A stretch of DNA of 64,000 nucleotides from Bedellia somnulentella. Taxonomy: Eukaryota; Arthropoda; Insecta; Lepidoptera; Bedelliidae. Below, one piece after another: positions 1 through 12,297 of the stretch. The translations under genes and the position numbers were made by a program. The DNA lies in contig OY755176.1 of the NCBI GenBank assembly GCA_963576735.1, forward strand, positions 10,029,423 through 10,093,422. Reading direction: 5' to 3'. The notes below the pieces were generated by a model. The model had not been told where the DNA came from and made no database searches. It saw only the letters and a program-made list of their open reading frames with translations. Within the stretch, counting starts at the first letter, position 1; each line of letters opens with the position of its first letter.

Positions 1-65
1 TGCTCAGAAACAGATGAAACGATTTCCAACATAGAAATTAATAGAAAGTATTAATAAAAACTCAC

Positions 66-135
66 CATCCTGCTTTATAGTATTTCCAAGGGGTCCGCAG
101 CCAACCAACCAAAGGAACAGGATCCATTTCAGCAT
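66..135 (-). CDS. First coding exon of a probable secreted or membrane protein, partial
   Basis: On the minus strand an ATG at 133-135 opens MLKWILFLWLVGCGPLGNT and continues to IKQD. This has the shape of a signal peptide: a Lys near the start, then a Leu/Trp/Val-rich core, then small residues. It is followed by a good donor GGATG|GTGAGT at 65-60. The frame is also open upstream to an ATG pair at 223-228, giving a 31-residue Arg-rich extension that is less likely to be translated. The GC-richer DNA here contrasts with the AT-rich flank. Further exons would lie beyond the left end, so the family cannot be named. Signal peptide and splice site are seen; expression is inferred. Confidence 0.45.
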
Positions 136-229
136 CAACCCGAAATACCCTCCTCTCTGCAGCTCTGGTTGGTTGTGGAAATGGCGAGCTGTCGGCCTCA
201 CTCGGGCTGATCGAGGCCGCTCCATCATT

Positions 230-1930
230 CTACTCTTAATTTATCACAGTTTTTTAAGGTCATTGGTTCACTATTTCTTGTTATTCGTTGTATGAATATC
301 ACTTGGGCACGGCATTTGGGTCTGTAATAAAGGAAGTCCAGGTTAGATAATGTCAAGTTTAAAATTTGCTTGGATTCTTCACGAAGTAAATTTAGTCTAT
401 AGTGTAGGTAGGTGCTAGTTTTGGTTCAAGGGAAAGAAGGTTGAACTAAATGTTACAGTTTCGGAATGTTCAGTGTTTTTGGCAACTTTTAGGGATGCAA
501 CTTTTAGTACATATAGAAACAAAGCTAATATCTAAACTTAAATAAAAGATATATTAATGACATGGATGTTTAAATAGCTTAAAAACCTAGTCAAATTACA
601 ATACAATAACAGTTACTCTACTTAAAAAATAAAAAAAAATAGCACCATTAATTTCGTTATATTTGCAATAAAAACTCGTACGAACAAGCAATTGAGCTAA
701 GCCGAACGGAATCCCACGAAATCTAATAAGATTTAAAAGATTGATCTCAGAAAACGGAGCCAGTCATGCTAAGTCATGATGGAACCAAGATTACCAACAA
801 CGCAAACACACTTTTATGTCATAGCCAATTTATGGCTACATCATTTTACTGGCACGGACAAAACAGACTTTATACTTAGTACTTATAATACAATAGCTTA
901 AGAGTTAGCTTTTTTTAGTGTGAACTAAAAATGAAAAGTGTTACAATACTGAAGTTCATAGAAACGACTATATTTATTTCAAGAACTAGTTTAATTTCAG
1001 AATAATAACATAGATAAAATTTTAACCCGCTCAATAAATCATCACTTAGGGGCTTTGAAACACATACTGCAAGTAGCCTAAATAACATAGTTTGCGACCA
1101 TGAATCGCCATGATTACACTAATTTGATAATTTAACCGTCGTGTTTTTATAAACACAATCAATACCAATAGTATTTAAAAGCTCTAAACTAATAAAATCA
1201 GTACATCATGATCTTCTTTAATAGAAAAAACTAGAACAAATAAAAATACCCTTTTTTTAAACGACTGTTTCCTTGCCAAGTATCAAATTTGTCAAAGCAA
1301 TGATAAATTGTCTCTTATTTAATTATCGCTTCTATAGCATTTGATGCCCAACAAAAGTAAGTAAAAATATTATAATTAAACAAGCCCTTTTAATGGGCTT
1401 TTATAAATTTAACTTATACATGACGATGCAAAAGATAAATATTCAAAAATTTTTAAAATAATTAAATTCCTAATCTCTACTCTTTTAATTTAAAGTCTAA
1501 AATAGTAACTAATCCAGAGTATTTGTCCAAAATTCCCTCAGGATACTAAAACCTCAGTTTAATATTTATAAAAAGGTTTTTCGCAACACCTAATTGTTAT
1601 GTACAACAAAAGGTCGCGATGTGCGTGCCTTATCAGCCAGGGGCGTTGAACAAAAAAAAGCTAAAACAGATTCTGTGACGATAAGAACGCTTTTAGTTTT
1701 GATGGAAAAGCCTCTGTCATGTCGAGCAACAGCGCCGTGTTTGATGTTCTGGAAAAACAAAATGGCTTCTAATGGCTGCTTCTTTCGCTGAAAATGTTAT
1801 ATTTAATGAGTTTTAGTTTGTAACTCATGTTTCACTTGATTACAATTACAGATTTGGTTGTAATTTTGATCTGTATTTATGTTGACTGTATTAAAACTGA
1901 TATTTTCCGACTTCAAATTAATTTGTAAAC
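230..1930. other. No supported gene
   Basis: AT-rich non-coding sequence upstream of the edge exon. A 65-codon frame at 1594-1791 has no recognisable content or splice signals. Nothing else seen. Confidence 0.5.
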
Positions 1931-1932
1931 AT

Positions 1933-2297
1933 ATAACATAAACATAAACGTTCACGCCGAATATCCCCGAAGGGGTTGGCAGAGGTACTAATACTTCTGA
2001 ACATCACGTGACTTTGTCACCTGGTGTTCAGAGTACCCACGTTTTGCATGGACAGTGTACTCACGTGATAGGGGGCAGGCCTATCGCCGTTTTGTACGAA
2101 TACACTGTCACATGACTAAGTACAACTCAGCCATGTGGGTTTCCTCACGATGTTTTCCCTCACCGTTAACAACAATGATAAATTTACCACACATATGTCT
2201 TTAGAAAAGACAAATTGGTGTAGGCCCAACCCAGGATTTGAACACTAGTCGTTTGCACGATAACCGTGTGTTCTACCCACTGGGCTATCACGGTTGC
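1933..2297 (-). mobile_element. SINE-C copy, full length, tRNA-related head
   Basis: Reading the minus strand, the head CGTGATAGCCCAGTGGGTAG resembles a tRNA A box and GTTCAAATCCTGGG a B box (RNA polymerase III promoter parts). The body continues to CCTATCACGTGAGTACACTG and TGACAAAGTCACGTG. The 3' end is CTCTGCCAACCCCTTCGGGG followed by ATATTCGGCGTGAACGTTTATG and (ATGTT)n. The family looks tRNA-derived. Confidence 0.75.
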
Positions 2298-2925
2298 TTA
2301 ATCGTAATAAAAAACTACAGAGTATACAATATTCAGTTATTAAATCACATGTTTGGTAAATAAAATACGGACATTTTATTATTGCTCGTCTAAGGTCGTC
2401 GGGTTTTAGTTCCTAGCTATCTTAAATTTGTTGGCTAATTTAGTTAAGAAAACCTAGAAAAAGTCAATTAAAATATTTAACAGAGTTTTACAAAGACGAT
2501 TAATACAACTTTATGTCAGCTTAGAAATAACACCACTCCTTTTCTACCCGAGCACGCTTTAAATTTAATGCCTACCCAATCCCAAACCCATATTTATAAA
2601 TCGTAAAAGTTAAGATATCACACACCTTGAGCGGTTTTTAGAGCATTCATAGCGGACAAAGCAACGGTCAGCAAAAAATGCCTATTCATATTCCAAACAG
2701 GTAAATGCAGAAAGCATTCAAAACACATTACACGCCACTTCTCGGGTTTATATTCGACGAAACGATCTCAAGTGGACATTCAGTTTGCCGAATTTCTGTG
2801 GAAATGAATGTACCAATTATTACAGAAAATATTTTTGGTACCTAGTATTATGTGTGTAATGCAATATTTGAATAAACCAGCAATGGTTATTATTAATGTG
2901 ATTGGTTAGTTAAGTTAATCTTTGA

Positions 2926-3034
2926 GTCTTCCAAAGCGGCTAAGGAGAGTTTTAAGTGATTTTTGGGCGATTTGGCTAGAGTGGAGACCTATAAACAACC
3001 ATCCTATATTTATTCACTTTCATCACCTTTTCTC
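2926..3034 (+). mobile_element. SINE-B fragment fused to SINE-D
   Basis: TTTTAAGTGATTTTTGGGCG and ATTTGGCTAGAGTGGAGACC match the SINE-B middle; it stops at TTTTCTCCAC where the SINE-D head begins. Confidence 0.5.
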
Positions 3035-3358
3035 CACGGTTAAGCGCTTGGTTTCAAGTGCGGAGGTCTCGGGTTCGATTCCCGGGGGGTGGTAACCTTA
3101 CAAATTTAATTTGTAAGATTTAACCCAGTTTGGAAGGATTTTGCAGGCTTGAATCACCTGATTATCCGAAAATTAAGATGATTCCGTGCTTCGCAGGGCA
3201 CGTTAAGCCGTCGGTCCCGGCTACTATTACGGTAGTAGTCGTTAGTCTACCAACCTGCAATTGGCCAGCGTGGTGGACTATGGCCAAGTCGCCCTATATA
3301 GGGTAGGCTCGAGCCCCTTGGTGGGGACATATATGGGCTGTGAGGATGAGGAGGATGA
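3035..3358 (+). mobile_element. SINE-D copy with tRNA-like head
   Basis: The head GGTTAAGCGCTTGG...GGTTCGATTCCCGG has an A-box-like and a strong B-box sequence. The body GATTATCCGAAAATTAAGAT, TCCGTGCTTCGCAGGGCACG and TTAAGCCGTCGGTCCCGGCT is a motif I recall as widespread in Lepidoptera. It ends in a GAGGATGAGGAGGATGA purine run. Confidence 0.65.
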
Positions 3359-4179
3359 AGCTCTGTTTACCCTGTTTAGGATTGAATTCGGTGTAGTGTT
3401 GGTTTCGTGGTGACCAATAGTATTTTGTATAAATAAGACCCTGTTTTAGGATAAATACCGTTAAAGCTATAGGTATAGGAAATTCCGATACCTATAGTCC
3501 TATTATACAATACTATGGGACTAGCTGGAGCTAAAACTACTGACAGTTTATCACCAAGATTAAGTGCTTGAACATGCCTTGATCCATCAAAATTTCTGGT
3601 CATCTCATTCCCACATCTATGCCGTGAGGTGACATTCAAAAGTACCTGATACATAAAAATGGGTTCGAGTGATGTGAGATAGATTTCTGTTAAAAAAAGT
3701 TACATTTTTCTTCAATAAAACAGTCCAGTTTATTTATTGAAAAACATATTTGTAGTTTAATTTTTCCCGCTTGATATTTAATATAGAGCTTTTCATTACA
3801 CAAGGCTATATTTATTTCATAGCCAGTGGGCTAACCATGCAATCATGTGTTTGACCGAGTTGCTTACACATCGTTTGAACTTTTATACACTGCGGATAAA
3901 ATCACAACCTAACGAATGGTTTGTGTAGAAATAATGTTACTTTATTACGTTTCAGTATCATATTTATAGAGGACTGAAATGTGAAAATATTAAACGGTTT
4001 TGTTAAATGTTCATCAAACAAGCGAGACAATGATAAATATTTAGTATTTGTACATTGTACCATATAAATGTTTTGTGACATTGGATTCGTCTTTTTGTGA
4101 TTCTAGCTGTGTAGCTGAGAATAGCACAAACTTTTTAATAGGCAACTTAAAGTTTTGGGGTTTTTAATCGATTGTTAGG

Positions 4180-4325
4180 GAGATGTGGCTGGTGGCACAT
4201 CACCAACACTCCTTCATTTTACCATGTTTTCCCTGCTTAACTTTCCAAAATGTCTAATGACTTTCTAATTCTGAAGCTCTGGCTCTTCTATTTTAAGATT
4301 TATAGCCCTGGGTCTGTATGTATTT
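4180..4325 (+). mobile_element. Degraded SINE-B fragment
   Basis: GATGTGGCTGGTGGCACATC, TTTTACCATGTTTTCCCTGC and TGAAGCTCTGGCTCTTCTAT follow the SINE-B order. Another scrap of the same type lies at 17495-17610 (GGGTGTCGTAAGATGCGACT). Confidence 0.4.
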
Positions 4326-4424
4326 AAGATTATTGGAAGATAACGGTTCTACGAATAATTCACTTAAAAGGAATTTTATTTCTAAGAATTCATAAATGTA
4401 TGTAAGAAACAGCCTACGTCATAT

Positions 4425-4797
4425 ATACATACATATACATAAACGTTCACGCTGTTTATCCCCGAAGGGATTGGCAGAGGTACCAATACTTCTGAACTCA
4501 CATGGTAGCGCCATCTAGTGTCCAGAGAAGGTACCCACGTTTTGCTTGGACAGTATACTCACGTGATAGAGGGCAGGCCTATCGCCGTTTTGTACGAATA
4601 CACTGTCACATGACTAAGTACAACTCAGCCGTGTGGGTTTCCTCACGATGTTTTCCCTCACCGTTAACAAACCATGATAAATTAACCACACATATGACTT
4701 TAGAAAAGACAATTTGGTGTAGGCCCGACCCAGGATGGAACTCACGCCCTTCTGTTTTCGGGCGGGTGTTCTACCCATTGGACTATCATGTCGTCAC
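4425..4797 (-). mobile_element. SINE-C copy, alternative head
   Basis: The body is as in the 1933 copy, but the head between A and B boxes differs (AGTCCAATGGGTAGAACACC, then CGCCCGAAAACAGAAGGGCG, then GAGTTCCATCCTGGGTCGGG). It may be a separate subfamily with a different tRNA-like segment. Confidence 0.7.
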
Positions 4798-5027
4798 GTC
4801 ATATATGTGGTTCATTTATCCTCAGCTATAATGAAAACGATACGACGGCTGTTCACGTGTAATCAAGAATATTTGTGTTAAACCACCAGCAAAGCTAGTA
4901 CGAGCGTCCTTTTATCTAGATATCACGTGGTATAAAACAGCCTTCTCTTACGCACTTACTTAGTATCGTATACTGTCATCTCATTCTAACCGATATCGTG
5001 TCGATGGAACAGCAATCGTACTAGGCC

Positions 5028-5117
5028 TCCAGGACGCCTGAGGTGACAATGTCACATGATCTTCAGAAGTATTAGTACGTCTGCCAACCCCTTTGGGGAT
5101 ACACGGCGTGAACGTTT
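5028..5117 (+). mobile_element. SINE-C 3' fragment
   Basis: GGTGACAATGTCACATGATC, TTCAGAAGTATTAGTACGTC and CCCCTTTGGGGATACACGGC define the last 90 bp of the element. Confidence 0.6.
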
Positions 5118-5635
5118 GAGTTGAGTTGGTTATCTATGAGTATTATTTAAGAAACTAAAGATTGCGTGTAAACGAAACATGCGGTCGTGCCCGTACAGAA
5201 TTGAGCAAAAAATCCCTTTCATGTCCTCTAAATAATAAATTCCTTGCAAACGTGTAAAATACTGACACAAATTCATCCAACGAAAAAGAATTTAATGATA
5301 AAAAGTTTAAAGAAGCAAAGTTATAGCATTTCCTCATAAGCACTGCATGCTGGACTCCGGCAAAGTTAGATTGAGCTGTGAGGCTTTATCTCTTGTACAT
5401 CTTCCTCATTTCTTAACTACGCTCGTGCCAGTGTTTGAATTTCAGAATTTCACTAGTAGTTGAATATTCCTAAATAGTTTGATTAGTTCATTTCACGTGT
5501 TGTTTTTAAATATTAACTGAAGCCGAATGAACCTTTGAGTAGGTATTAAGCGCGTGAACTGATCAGTCAAATTCTGCTTCCCTTGAATGTATTAAAATGT
5601 TATTGTTATAGGTTTACTAATATAACTTAAAGCGC

Positions 5636-5835
5636 GATAGTTTCTTCAGGACCGACGCATCATTGATGACATAGTATTCGTATAAAACGGTGATAGGCCT
5701 ACCGTATATCACAGGAGTTCTTTTTCCAGGCAAAACGTGATTTCACCAAACTCCAGGTGTCATAAATGACATGTTTAATTTTAAAGAACTAATACCTCTG
5801 CCTCCCCTTCAGGGATATACGGAATGTTTGAGTCA
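5636..5835 (+). mobile_element. Degraded SINE-C copy
   Basis: GTATTCGTATAAAACGGTGA, TAGGCCTACCGTATATCACA and TAATACCTCTGCCTCCCCTT keep the consensus order; its tail GATATACGGAATGTTTGAG begins the 42-bp direct repeat described separately. Confidence 0.5.
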
Positions 5836-6024
5836 TTAGCAATTAAACACACAAATTTTGTTTTTTGTTATCCTAGTGGTGGTCTGTTTTTTTATGGAAC
5901 GATTTATTTATATTGTACTTTTAAGGTTGTGTGTATTAGTTAATACTAGAGTTTTAAAAATTTTATCGAGGTAGGATGTAATGATATACGGAATGTTTGA
6001 GTCATTAGAAATCAAACACACAAA
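5814..6024. repeat. 42-bp direct repeats flanking a 127-bp insert
   Basis: GATATACGGAATGTTTGAGT... at 5814-5855 and 5983-6024 match at 40 of 42 positions. The insert between (GTTATCCTAGTGGTGGTCTG ... TCGAGGTAGGATGTAAT) has a diverged relative at 7964-8084. Confidence 0.7.
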
Positions 6025-6461
6025 GTGGCAAGCAAATCACGAGGGCACATAACTATTTTCATGAAAATATGCTTGTCAGCGAAATCAGATGTTGCAACGT
6101 TATTATTCATGCGATCAGTTAGTTTAGTCCAATTAGTCACGTGACCCGCGCGTGTTGCTGGTCGACATTATGCTCGCTCCAGCCGATACGTCAATCACGT
6201 GTTTACGGGATACTGCGGGGAAAGAAGGTTGACACTCGCTCGATTGCGTGACTTTGGAATAACATCCCTTTTTGCGTTGGTTCCATTTTCCGATTAGTTT
6301 TACTGTCAATCCAGTTTTTCGAACTGATACTGACGCGTTTGTAATGTTTGTTGCTTTGTTTCGGCCAGATTGAAATCAGCCACCTAATAATACTAATACA
6401 AAGGTTTTTTTGAAAGCTTGTATTGTATTTATGAATGTTTAAGAAGTTTTAATTCTTACGT

Positions 6462-6594
6462 CCGATTTCTGAATTGAGTATTCAAGCTGAGAACGATTTA
6501 AGTATCGTTTTGTCTCATTCAGTTGTTAAGATTTCAAAGCGACAGTACGATACTTAAGTTGTTCTCAGCTGGAATACTCAATTCAGAAATCGGG
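6462..6594. mobile_element. Foldback MITE-like element, copy 1
   Basis: Arms CCGATTTCTGAATTGAGTAT...GTATCGT (left) and ACGATACTTAAG...AATACTCAATTCAGAAATCGG (right) are reverse complements over about 48 bp with few mismatches, around a short spacer. A second copy is at 15332-15445. No coding capacity. Confidence 0.65.
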
Positions 6595-6599
6595 CTTGA

Positions 6600-8787
6600 G
6601 AAAAAAACAATTCAGAGTTAACGACTAGTCTTATATTAATCTCTAATTTTCAAGTCGAAAACAATAACATAAAAGACATGACATGATACTAAAGAAAATT
6701 GCTCGTCATAATTTTTTTGTGAAACGTAAAGTAATATAGATTTTACTGTAACAACACTAAAGAGTGGATATTTAATTATAATTATGATATTATTACAGTT
6801 CTATTGTACCATTATGCTCTCACACACAGTCATTGACGGCAGGTGACAAATCCGGCAGACTGCATTGTATACTTTTAATGCAGCAGTGTCTCCCCTTTAT
6901 TTATTGGAATAGGAAACAGAAAGCATCATGCACAGTTCGCATACTCCTAGAATCCTACAATACACCTTCGAAATTTGAAGTAGAAGTATATTTTAACTTA
7001 ATATTAAGTTACAATTTTGACAGGTAAAAACAAAGATTTATCTTTTTATTTTGAGATAAATGATTATTATTTATACTTATATTTTATCTTTATTGTTAGT
7101 ATCCTTAACTAATACTTTGTCAAGTCGTTTGGATTCAGATTACCGTATTTTGCTCCGATCAAATAATAAATAGGCGTTACTTCTGTGCAAGTTTATTATT
7201 ATTACTCACTAATGTTTATTCATGATAATTCATTACATAAATCAAATTTAAAAGCACATTATTATAATTTAATATATTAATGGCGTTCAATGTAGACAGA
7301 TATATTTAAATTGATATTTTGAATGTAACTTCCAAATAATTGACAAATATTTTGATACAGTAATAAAAAGAGAGAGAATATATTTCTATCATTAAATACC
7401 GTCATCGTATGATAACTTCGAGTTTTTTAATCAGAAAAAAACTACATCACAAAAGACTGTCTAGTATCTAAGAATATCTAAGTATAAGTATCTAAGTACT
7501 GTCGCGAACAAAACTCATAATCCAAAATTATTTGCTGACCGTGTGAAAACAAGGATGTACGTATGTAATCAGATCAGACGCGCGCGCTACATACAACACA
7601 ACGAAATCCTGCCTCGAACTAGATGCTTTTTTAGTATGTCTGGAAGAATTTTCGTATCCCACGGTAGCAAGCGTACACAATAGTAAGACCTCATTGTATG
7701 AGCTCGACCGCAATAACTAAATGGCAGTGTGTGTTTTGTCTATCTGTTTGTGTTTGTTTAAGACCGTAGACCTTTTACAAATACGCCGTTGCTGGGATAT
7801 TGTACGCCGGGACTCTTGGATTGTTTTTAGATGCGCAGCTAGATTGATTTTGCAGTGCTTGTAAAAACATTTTTCTTTTGTTAACATCGCATAGATTTTA
7901 CTTAGTACAACATGTTAGAGATTAATAAGGCGAACGGATTATTGATGTTTTTAAGTATTATGTTATCCTAGTGGTGTTTAGACTGCTACGTTTTCTTTTG
8001 GAATGAATTTTATTGGCCTCTTAGAAGGTTGCGTGTATTAGTTATTAGCAGAGTTTTGATTTTGCTATTGAGGTAGAATGTAATATATATTATGTTGATG
8101 TAGTTATAATGTGTATTTGAAATATTGTTACAGCTACATACGTAGATGTCCCTTGATGGACATGGACAAAAACGTTAGAAGAAGGGTTGTTTGGGGCGTC
8201 CCGGGTGATGGGTATTTGGGCATAGCATAATTCTGGGTTGTCTAAGTGGTTGTGATTTAAAAAAGAATATGCAATTGTAATATGTTGATTAAAGTAAGTC
8301 AAATAATAATCACTAAGGTGACGCAGTAGGATATTTATTTATATCTTATAAAATTTAAGGTATAATTTTGTGTCTTCCACAAGTTTTTTCTTTATTATCT
8401 TAGTGGGTATAAATTTTACTCATTTTTTTTAAAACAAGACCGTTATATGGGTTGACCTGGATTTGCATATGATGTGTATGTACAAATTAGCAACCGTTGG
8501 TATCTGTCTACCCCATTCGAAACTAAAAGCGTGGGTATTCGTTAGTATGTTTTTTTTTGCAAAACATCATGTTGTCATGACTTGTAAAGGCATTTAGCTC
8601 AACACGCCCTTACTTTGCGAACCTTAGGCGTTTTATGTAGTAGATTATTCTTGATCATATCTTTTTATTTTAGTATAAACGGTAGCTGTGCGCCAAATAT
8701 AAAAAATGGTATAGAATTTAAATGACATATCATATCATTGATTTAAGATATTTATTTATGAAATTACCAAGATATCACAAAATATCA
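6600..8787. other. No supported gene
   Basis: AT-rich sequence with only the 7964-8084 repeat. A GC-richer stretch with two CACGTG-like boxes lies just to the left (6130-6260), but no adjoining exon was found. Confidence 0.45.
7964..8084 (+). repeat. Second copy of the 127-bp insert sequence
   Basis: TTATCCTAGTGGTGTTTAGA, TTGCGTGTATTAGTTATTAG and GAGGTAGAATGTAAT align in order with 5868-5982, so this is a dispersed repeat. The 42-bp flanking repeats are absent here. Confidence 0.5.
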
Positions 8788-9040
8788 ACATACATACATA
8801 CATACATATACTCACGGCTATATTTCCCTAGACGGGGTAGCCAGAGCTAAGGAATTTTAAATTCCTCGGCCACTTTTGGAAGTTGAGTGGGGAAAAGATG
8901 GTAAAATAAAGGTTTTTGGTGATGGGTCTCCAACCGCATCGCCCAAAAATCCAATAAAAAGCCTCAATACCCTTAGTCGCCGCTTACGACACCCGGGGGT
9001 AGAAAGGGGTAGCAACATTCTAAGCCGGTACTACACGGCA
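8788..9040 (-). mobile_element. SINE-B copy, near full length
   Basis: Representative of the most abundant repeat here. The sense strand starts TGCCGTGTAGTaCCGGCTTA, contains GTGTCGTAAGcGGCGACTAA and GGCGATGCGGTTGGAGACCC, and ends CTCTGGCTACCCCGTC...TAGCCGTGAGTATATGTATGTATG. No tRNA-like A and B boxes were found in its head. The tail equals that of the RTE LINE. Confidence 0.75.
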
Positions 9041-10417
9041 TATATATAAAATATAAAATTTTCATAAAATATGCATTTATTTCAACCAATGCACTTCCTG
9101 CGCTACCCCATCCATCAACCTTTCCATTACCTTCTTCCAAGTTGTAGGACCACCTTCTGGCAGGTTTATCCGCATTAGGTTGACCAGTACATGACTGCCC
9201 CTTCAGAAATTTAGAGTTCCAACGGCCATCGGTTTTACGTCCAATGTGAACTGCCATTTGCCACTTAACTCTTGCAACAAAATTGGGGATTTCGGTCAGT
9301 TACGGATCTTATACGTAGGTGAATTTATGTAGGTTGTGTAGGTGTTATGTGTTAAACTTCATTAAAATTAACAAGTAAACGAAACTAAATATAAGAGAAG
9401 TCAATAATACAACACGAACATTTTTAAACAGTTTCCACTCAAAATGTATCTCCTTAACGAAGAAACAAATAGCAATAAATATTTCTATTCTCAGCAATGC
9501 TTCAGATTGAACGAGAGCTGACAGTACAGGGCACGTGTGCTAGAAACGGACCGTCAATCACACAAGTGTCAACCACTGTCGGAGTCTGAGCCACTTTTGC
9601 GCATGACTGCACCCCGTCTCGAAGGGTAAGCGAGGGTTGTGTTAATATAAATTTATATTATATATATCTATTATCCGGTGCCTAACTCGTTTTCGATACG
9701 TTTAAGGGTTAGCTATTGCGATACAGATAATATATTTCCTTTTTGTCGAAATTTGATAGGTTTTGCATTGACAGTTTTTATAGTAGGGATCCGCTTGTAC
9801 GAATTCTTGAGATTATAGTTAAACTATTTGCTTGACTTTTACTCGTAGCACCTAAACTATAATTTACAGCCAGAGTAACGTCATATAGCAAATTATGTAT
9901 TTTCGTCTTAACTCATTCTACAATTTCTAAACTTTACGTGCTACAATGTTTGAGTCTAATCAGTTGCCGATAACGGCGTTAATATTGATCCAAGCGAACA
10001 AAAGACATGTAAATGAAATAAAAGGTTTTAGTAAAAAATGTACCTCCAAGCGTTTAAGGAAATATATTTGGGGATGCAGACGTGGGCGTGACTGTTTGAG
10101 TTGGAAAGGAACAATTTGTAAAAATACAAGATTATTATTTACGGTTTGCGATTAATAAAAAAACATTTCCAAAAATCTGTACAAATATTGTTAAGGTTAA
10201 AGGGTTAATTTTATCAATGTGCTTAATTCATTTTTATGTTATTGAGAAATGCTTATAAGGCAAAGCCGGGGCTTCACTAGTTATTTTTAAGTTAGATAAC
10301 AGAATCATATCTTACGGTTCACACTGAAAAGATTGTGTTGTGCTATTCTAAGCTGATACCACTCAGTTTTAATCAAAAAGAAGAGAACTAAAATTATTCT
10401 GCTAAATTGTTCCTCAA

Positions 10418-10886
10418 CATACATACATACATATTCTCACGCCGTTAGTTCCCATTGGGGTAGGCAGAGACTATCGATCGCCACTTTGTACGATCCTGGC
10501 AAACCTCTCTGGCTTCGTTTACATCCATCAATCTTTTCATACATGCTCTTTTATTCTTCATACTGCGGACACCTGCCTTTTTGAGCACATTTTCTATTTG
10601 ATCCAAATGTGTCCTCCGAGGTCGTCCTCTACTAGCATTACCTTCCACATTGGCTCTATATATCTCTTTCACCAATTTACTGTCATCCATCCTCTCTATG
10701 TGCCCAAACCATCTCAACATTCCTTTTTCTATCTTTCTTACAATATCATCTTTTACACCACACCTTTCACGAATCACATCATTCCTCACACGATCACATA
10801 ACCTTACATTACACACTTTTCTGAGGGATCTCATTTCTACTGCATTCACTCTACTTTCATGCTTCTTCTGCCACACCCAACATTCA
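10418..10886 (-). mobile_element. RTE LINE 3' fragment (open frame retained)
   Basis: Same family as the element at 43210. It keeps a 148-codon open frame for the C-terminal RT region (LRWFGHIERMDDSKLVKEIY..., SRGRPRRTHLDQIENVLKKA), ending SAYPNGN and TAA at 10445-10447, then the (TATG)n tail at 10418-10444. 5' truncation is near 10886, where similarity to the longest copy stops at ...CWVW. The open frame suggests low age. Confidence 0.8.
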
Positions 10887-11384
10887 CTCACCTCACACCT
10901 TCACCTCAAATCTGATGATTTAATATTTAACCCCTCTTTAATGTAAAACGAAACAGTATATAGGTAGATTCTTAATTAAAATCATAAATATTATAAAGTG
11001 CGTATCTATGTAAGGAGCAATTACAAACATGATGTGACAAGAACTTAATATTACGTTACCTGCAGAAACTTTTGTAATTTTGCGCGACGAAAGAGGTAAA
11101 TAATGTAACTTTATTATGAACTTTTAATGAATTTCTAACCTGAATAGCAACTGAAGACAATTTTCCACCAGACTCTCAGACATGTTTATCATAATATTAA
11201 TTTCGTACACTCAATTTTTTTGAATTGTTTAAAACAAAGAAATACCAATCGATTTTATAAATGAAACAGCTATGCATCGTATATTTCTTAACTGTTTATT
11301 AATTTAAGGATGGGGTAAAATGAGTGAATTCGATCAGCCTAATTGAAATCAGAAATGTAGTTATGTTAATTGACTTTCGTCTCA

Positions 11385-11440
11385 TATACTTACGACTATA
11401 AATCCCAAGAAGTGGTAGCCAGAGCTTGCTTCAGAATACA
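11385..11440 (-). mobile_element. SINE-B 3' fragment
   Basis: Only the 3' end is present (ATACTTACGACTATAAATCC, GTGGTAGCCAGAGC). A second scrap with GGGGTAGTAGAGGT and CACCCATGGG-like sequence lies at 11878-11995. Confidence 0.4.
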
Positions 11441-12046
11441 CAGAAATACACAAAATAAACGGGATACCAGAAAACAACATGCTTTATATTTGTAGTTTAA
11501 AAATAAATATAATTGAACCAAAGAGGGTCATGGCAGAATAACAACTCTCCATAACTCAATTAAAACTAACAACTTCACTCATAATTATTTCGGTCTGTAA
11601 CGGTAAAATCGTTCGAAAAATATATTGTAATACTAGGTTGTATTCAAATTTAACACGCGTAATAGTTAGTTTTTATAAATAATATCCTAGCTTGGTGTTT
11701 TTACCTTTGCATGCGCTTTATTTTATCAAAATTTTTTTTTTATTATGTCATCCGATAGTGAGTTGATATTTAATTAACTCTACAAAATAAAGAGAAATTG
11801 TTTACATGTTCTAGTAAACATAGTCACAAGGGTGGAATTATTATGTTAAAATCCTTCGCCTACTTATTTTAAAGACTATTAAACCCAAAAAGGGGTAGTA
11901 GAGGTACGATAGTCATCAGTTTTTTTGTGGCCTAACCTAATATTCACTATAAAATCTTCAAAACTCACTACCTCATACGATACCCATGGGAAGGTATTAA
12001 GGTTATTCGAAAACGTATTTACAACATATTTTATAAAAACACTTCA

Positions 12047-12297
12047 AAATAACATAACATAACATAACATAAACGTTCACGCCGAATATCCCCGAAGGGG
12101 TTGGCAGAGGTACTAATACTTCTGAACATCACGCGACTTTGTCACCTGGTGTTCAGAGTACCCACGTTTTGCATGGACAGTGTACTCACGTGATAGGGGG
12201 CAGGCCTATCGCCGTTTTGTACGAATACACTGTGACATGACTAAGTACAACTCAGCCATGTGGGTTTCCTCACGATGTTTTCCCTCACCGTTAACAA
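12047..12297 (-). mobile_element. 5'-truncated SINE-C copy
   Basis: Tail (ATAACATAACATAACATAAA in plus reading) and body up to TTCCCTCACCGTTAACAAA; the tRNA-related head is absent. Confidence 0.7.

Noticed and set aside
6130..6260. E-box containing promoter
   Set aside because: Two CACGTG-like boxes and higher GC were seen, but no exon or initiator nearby supports a promoter.
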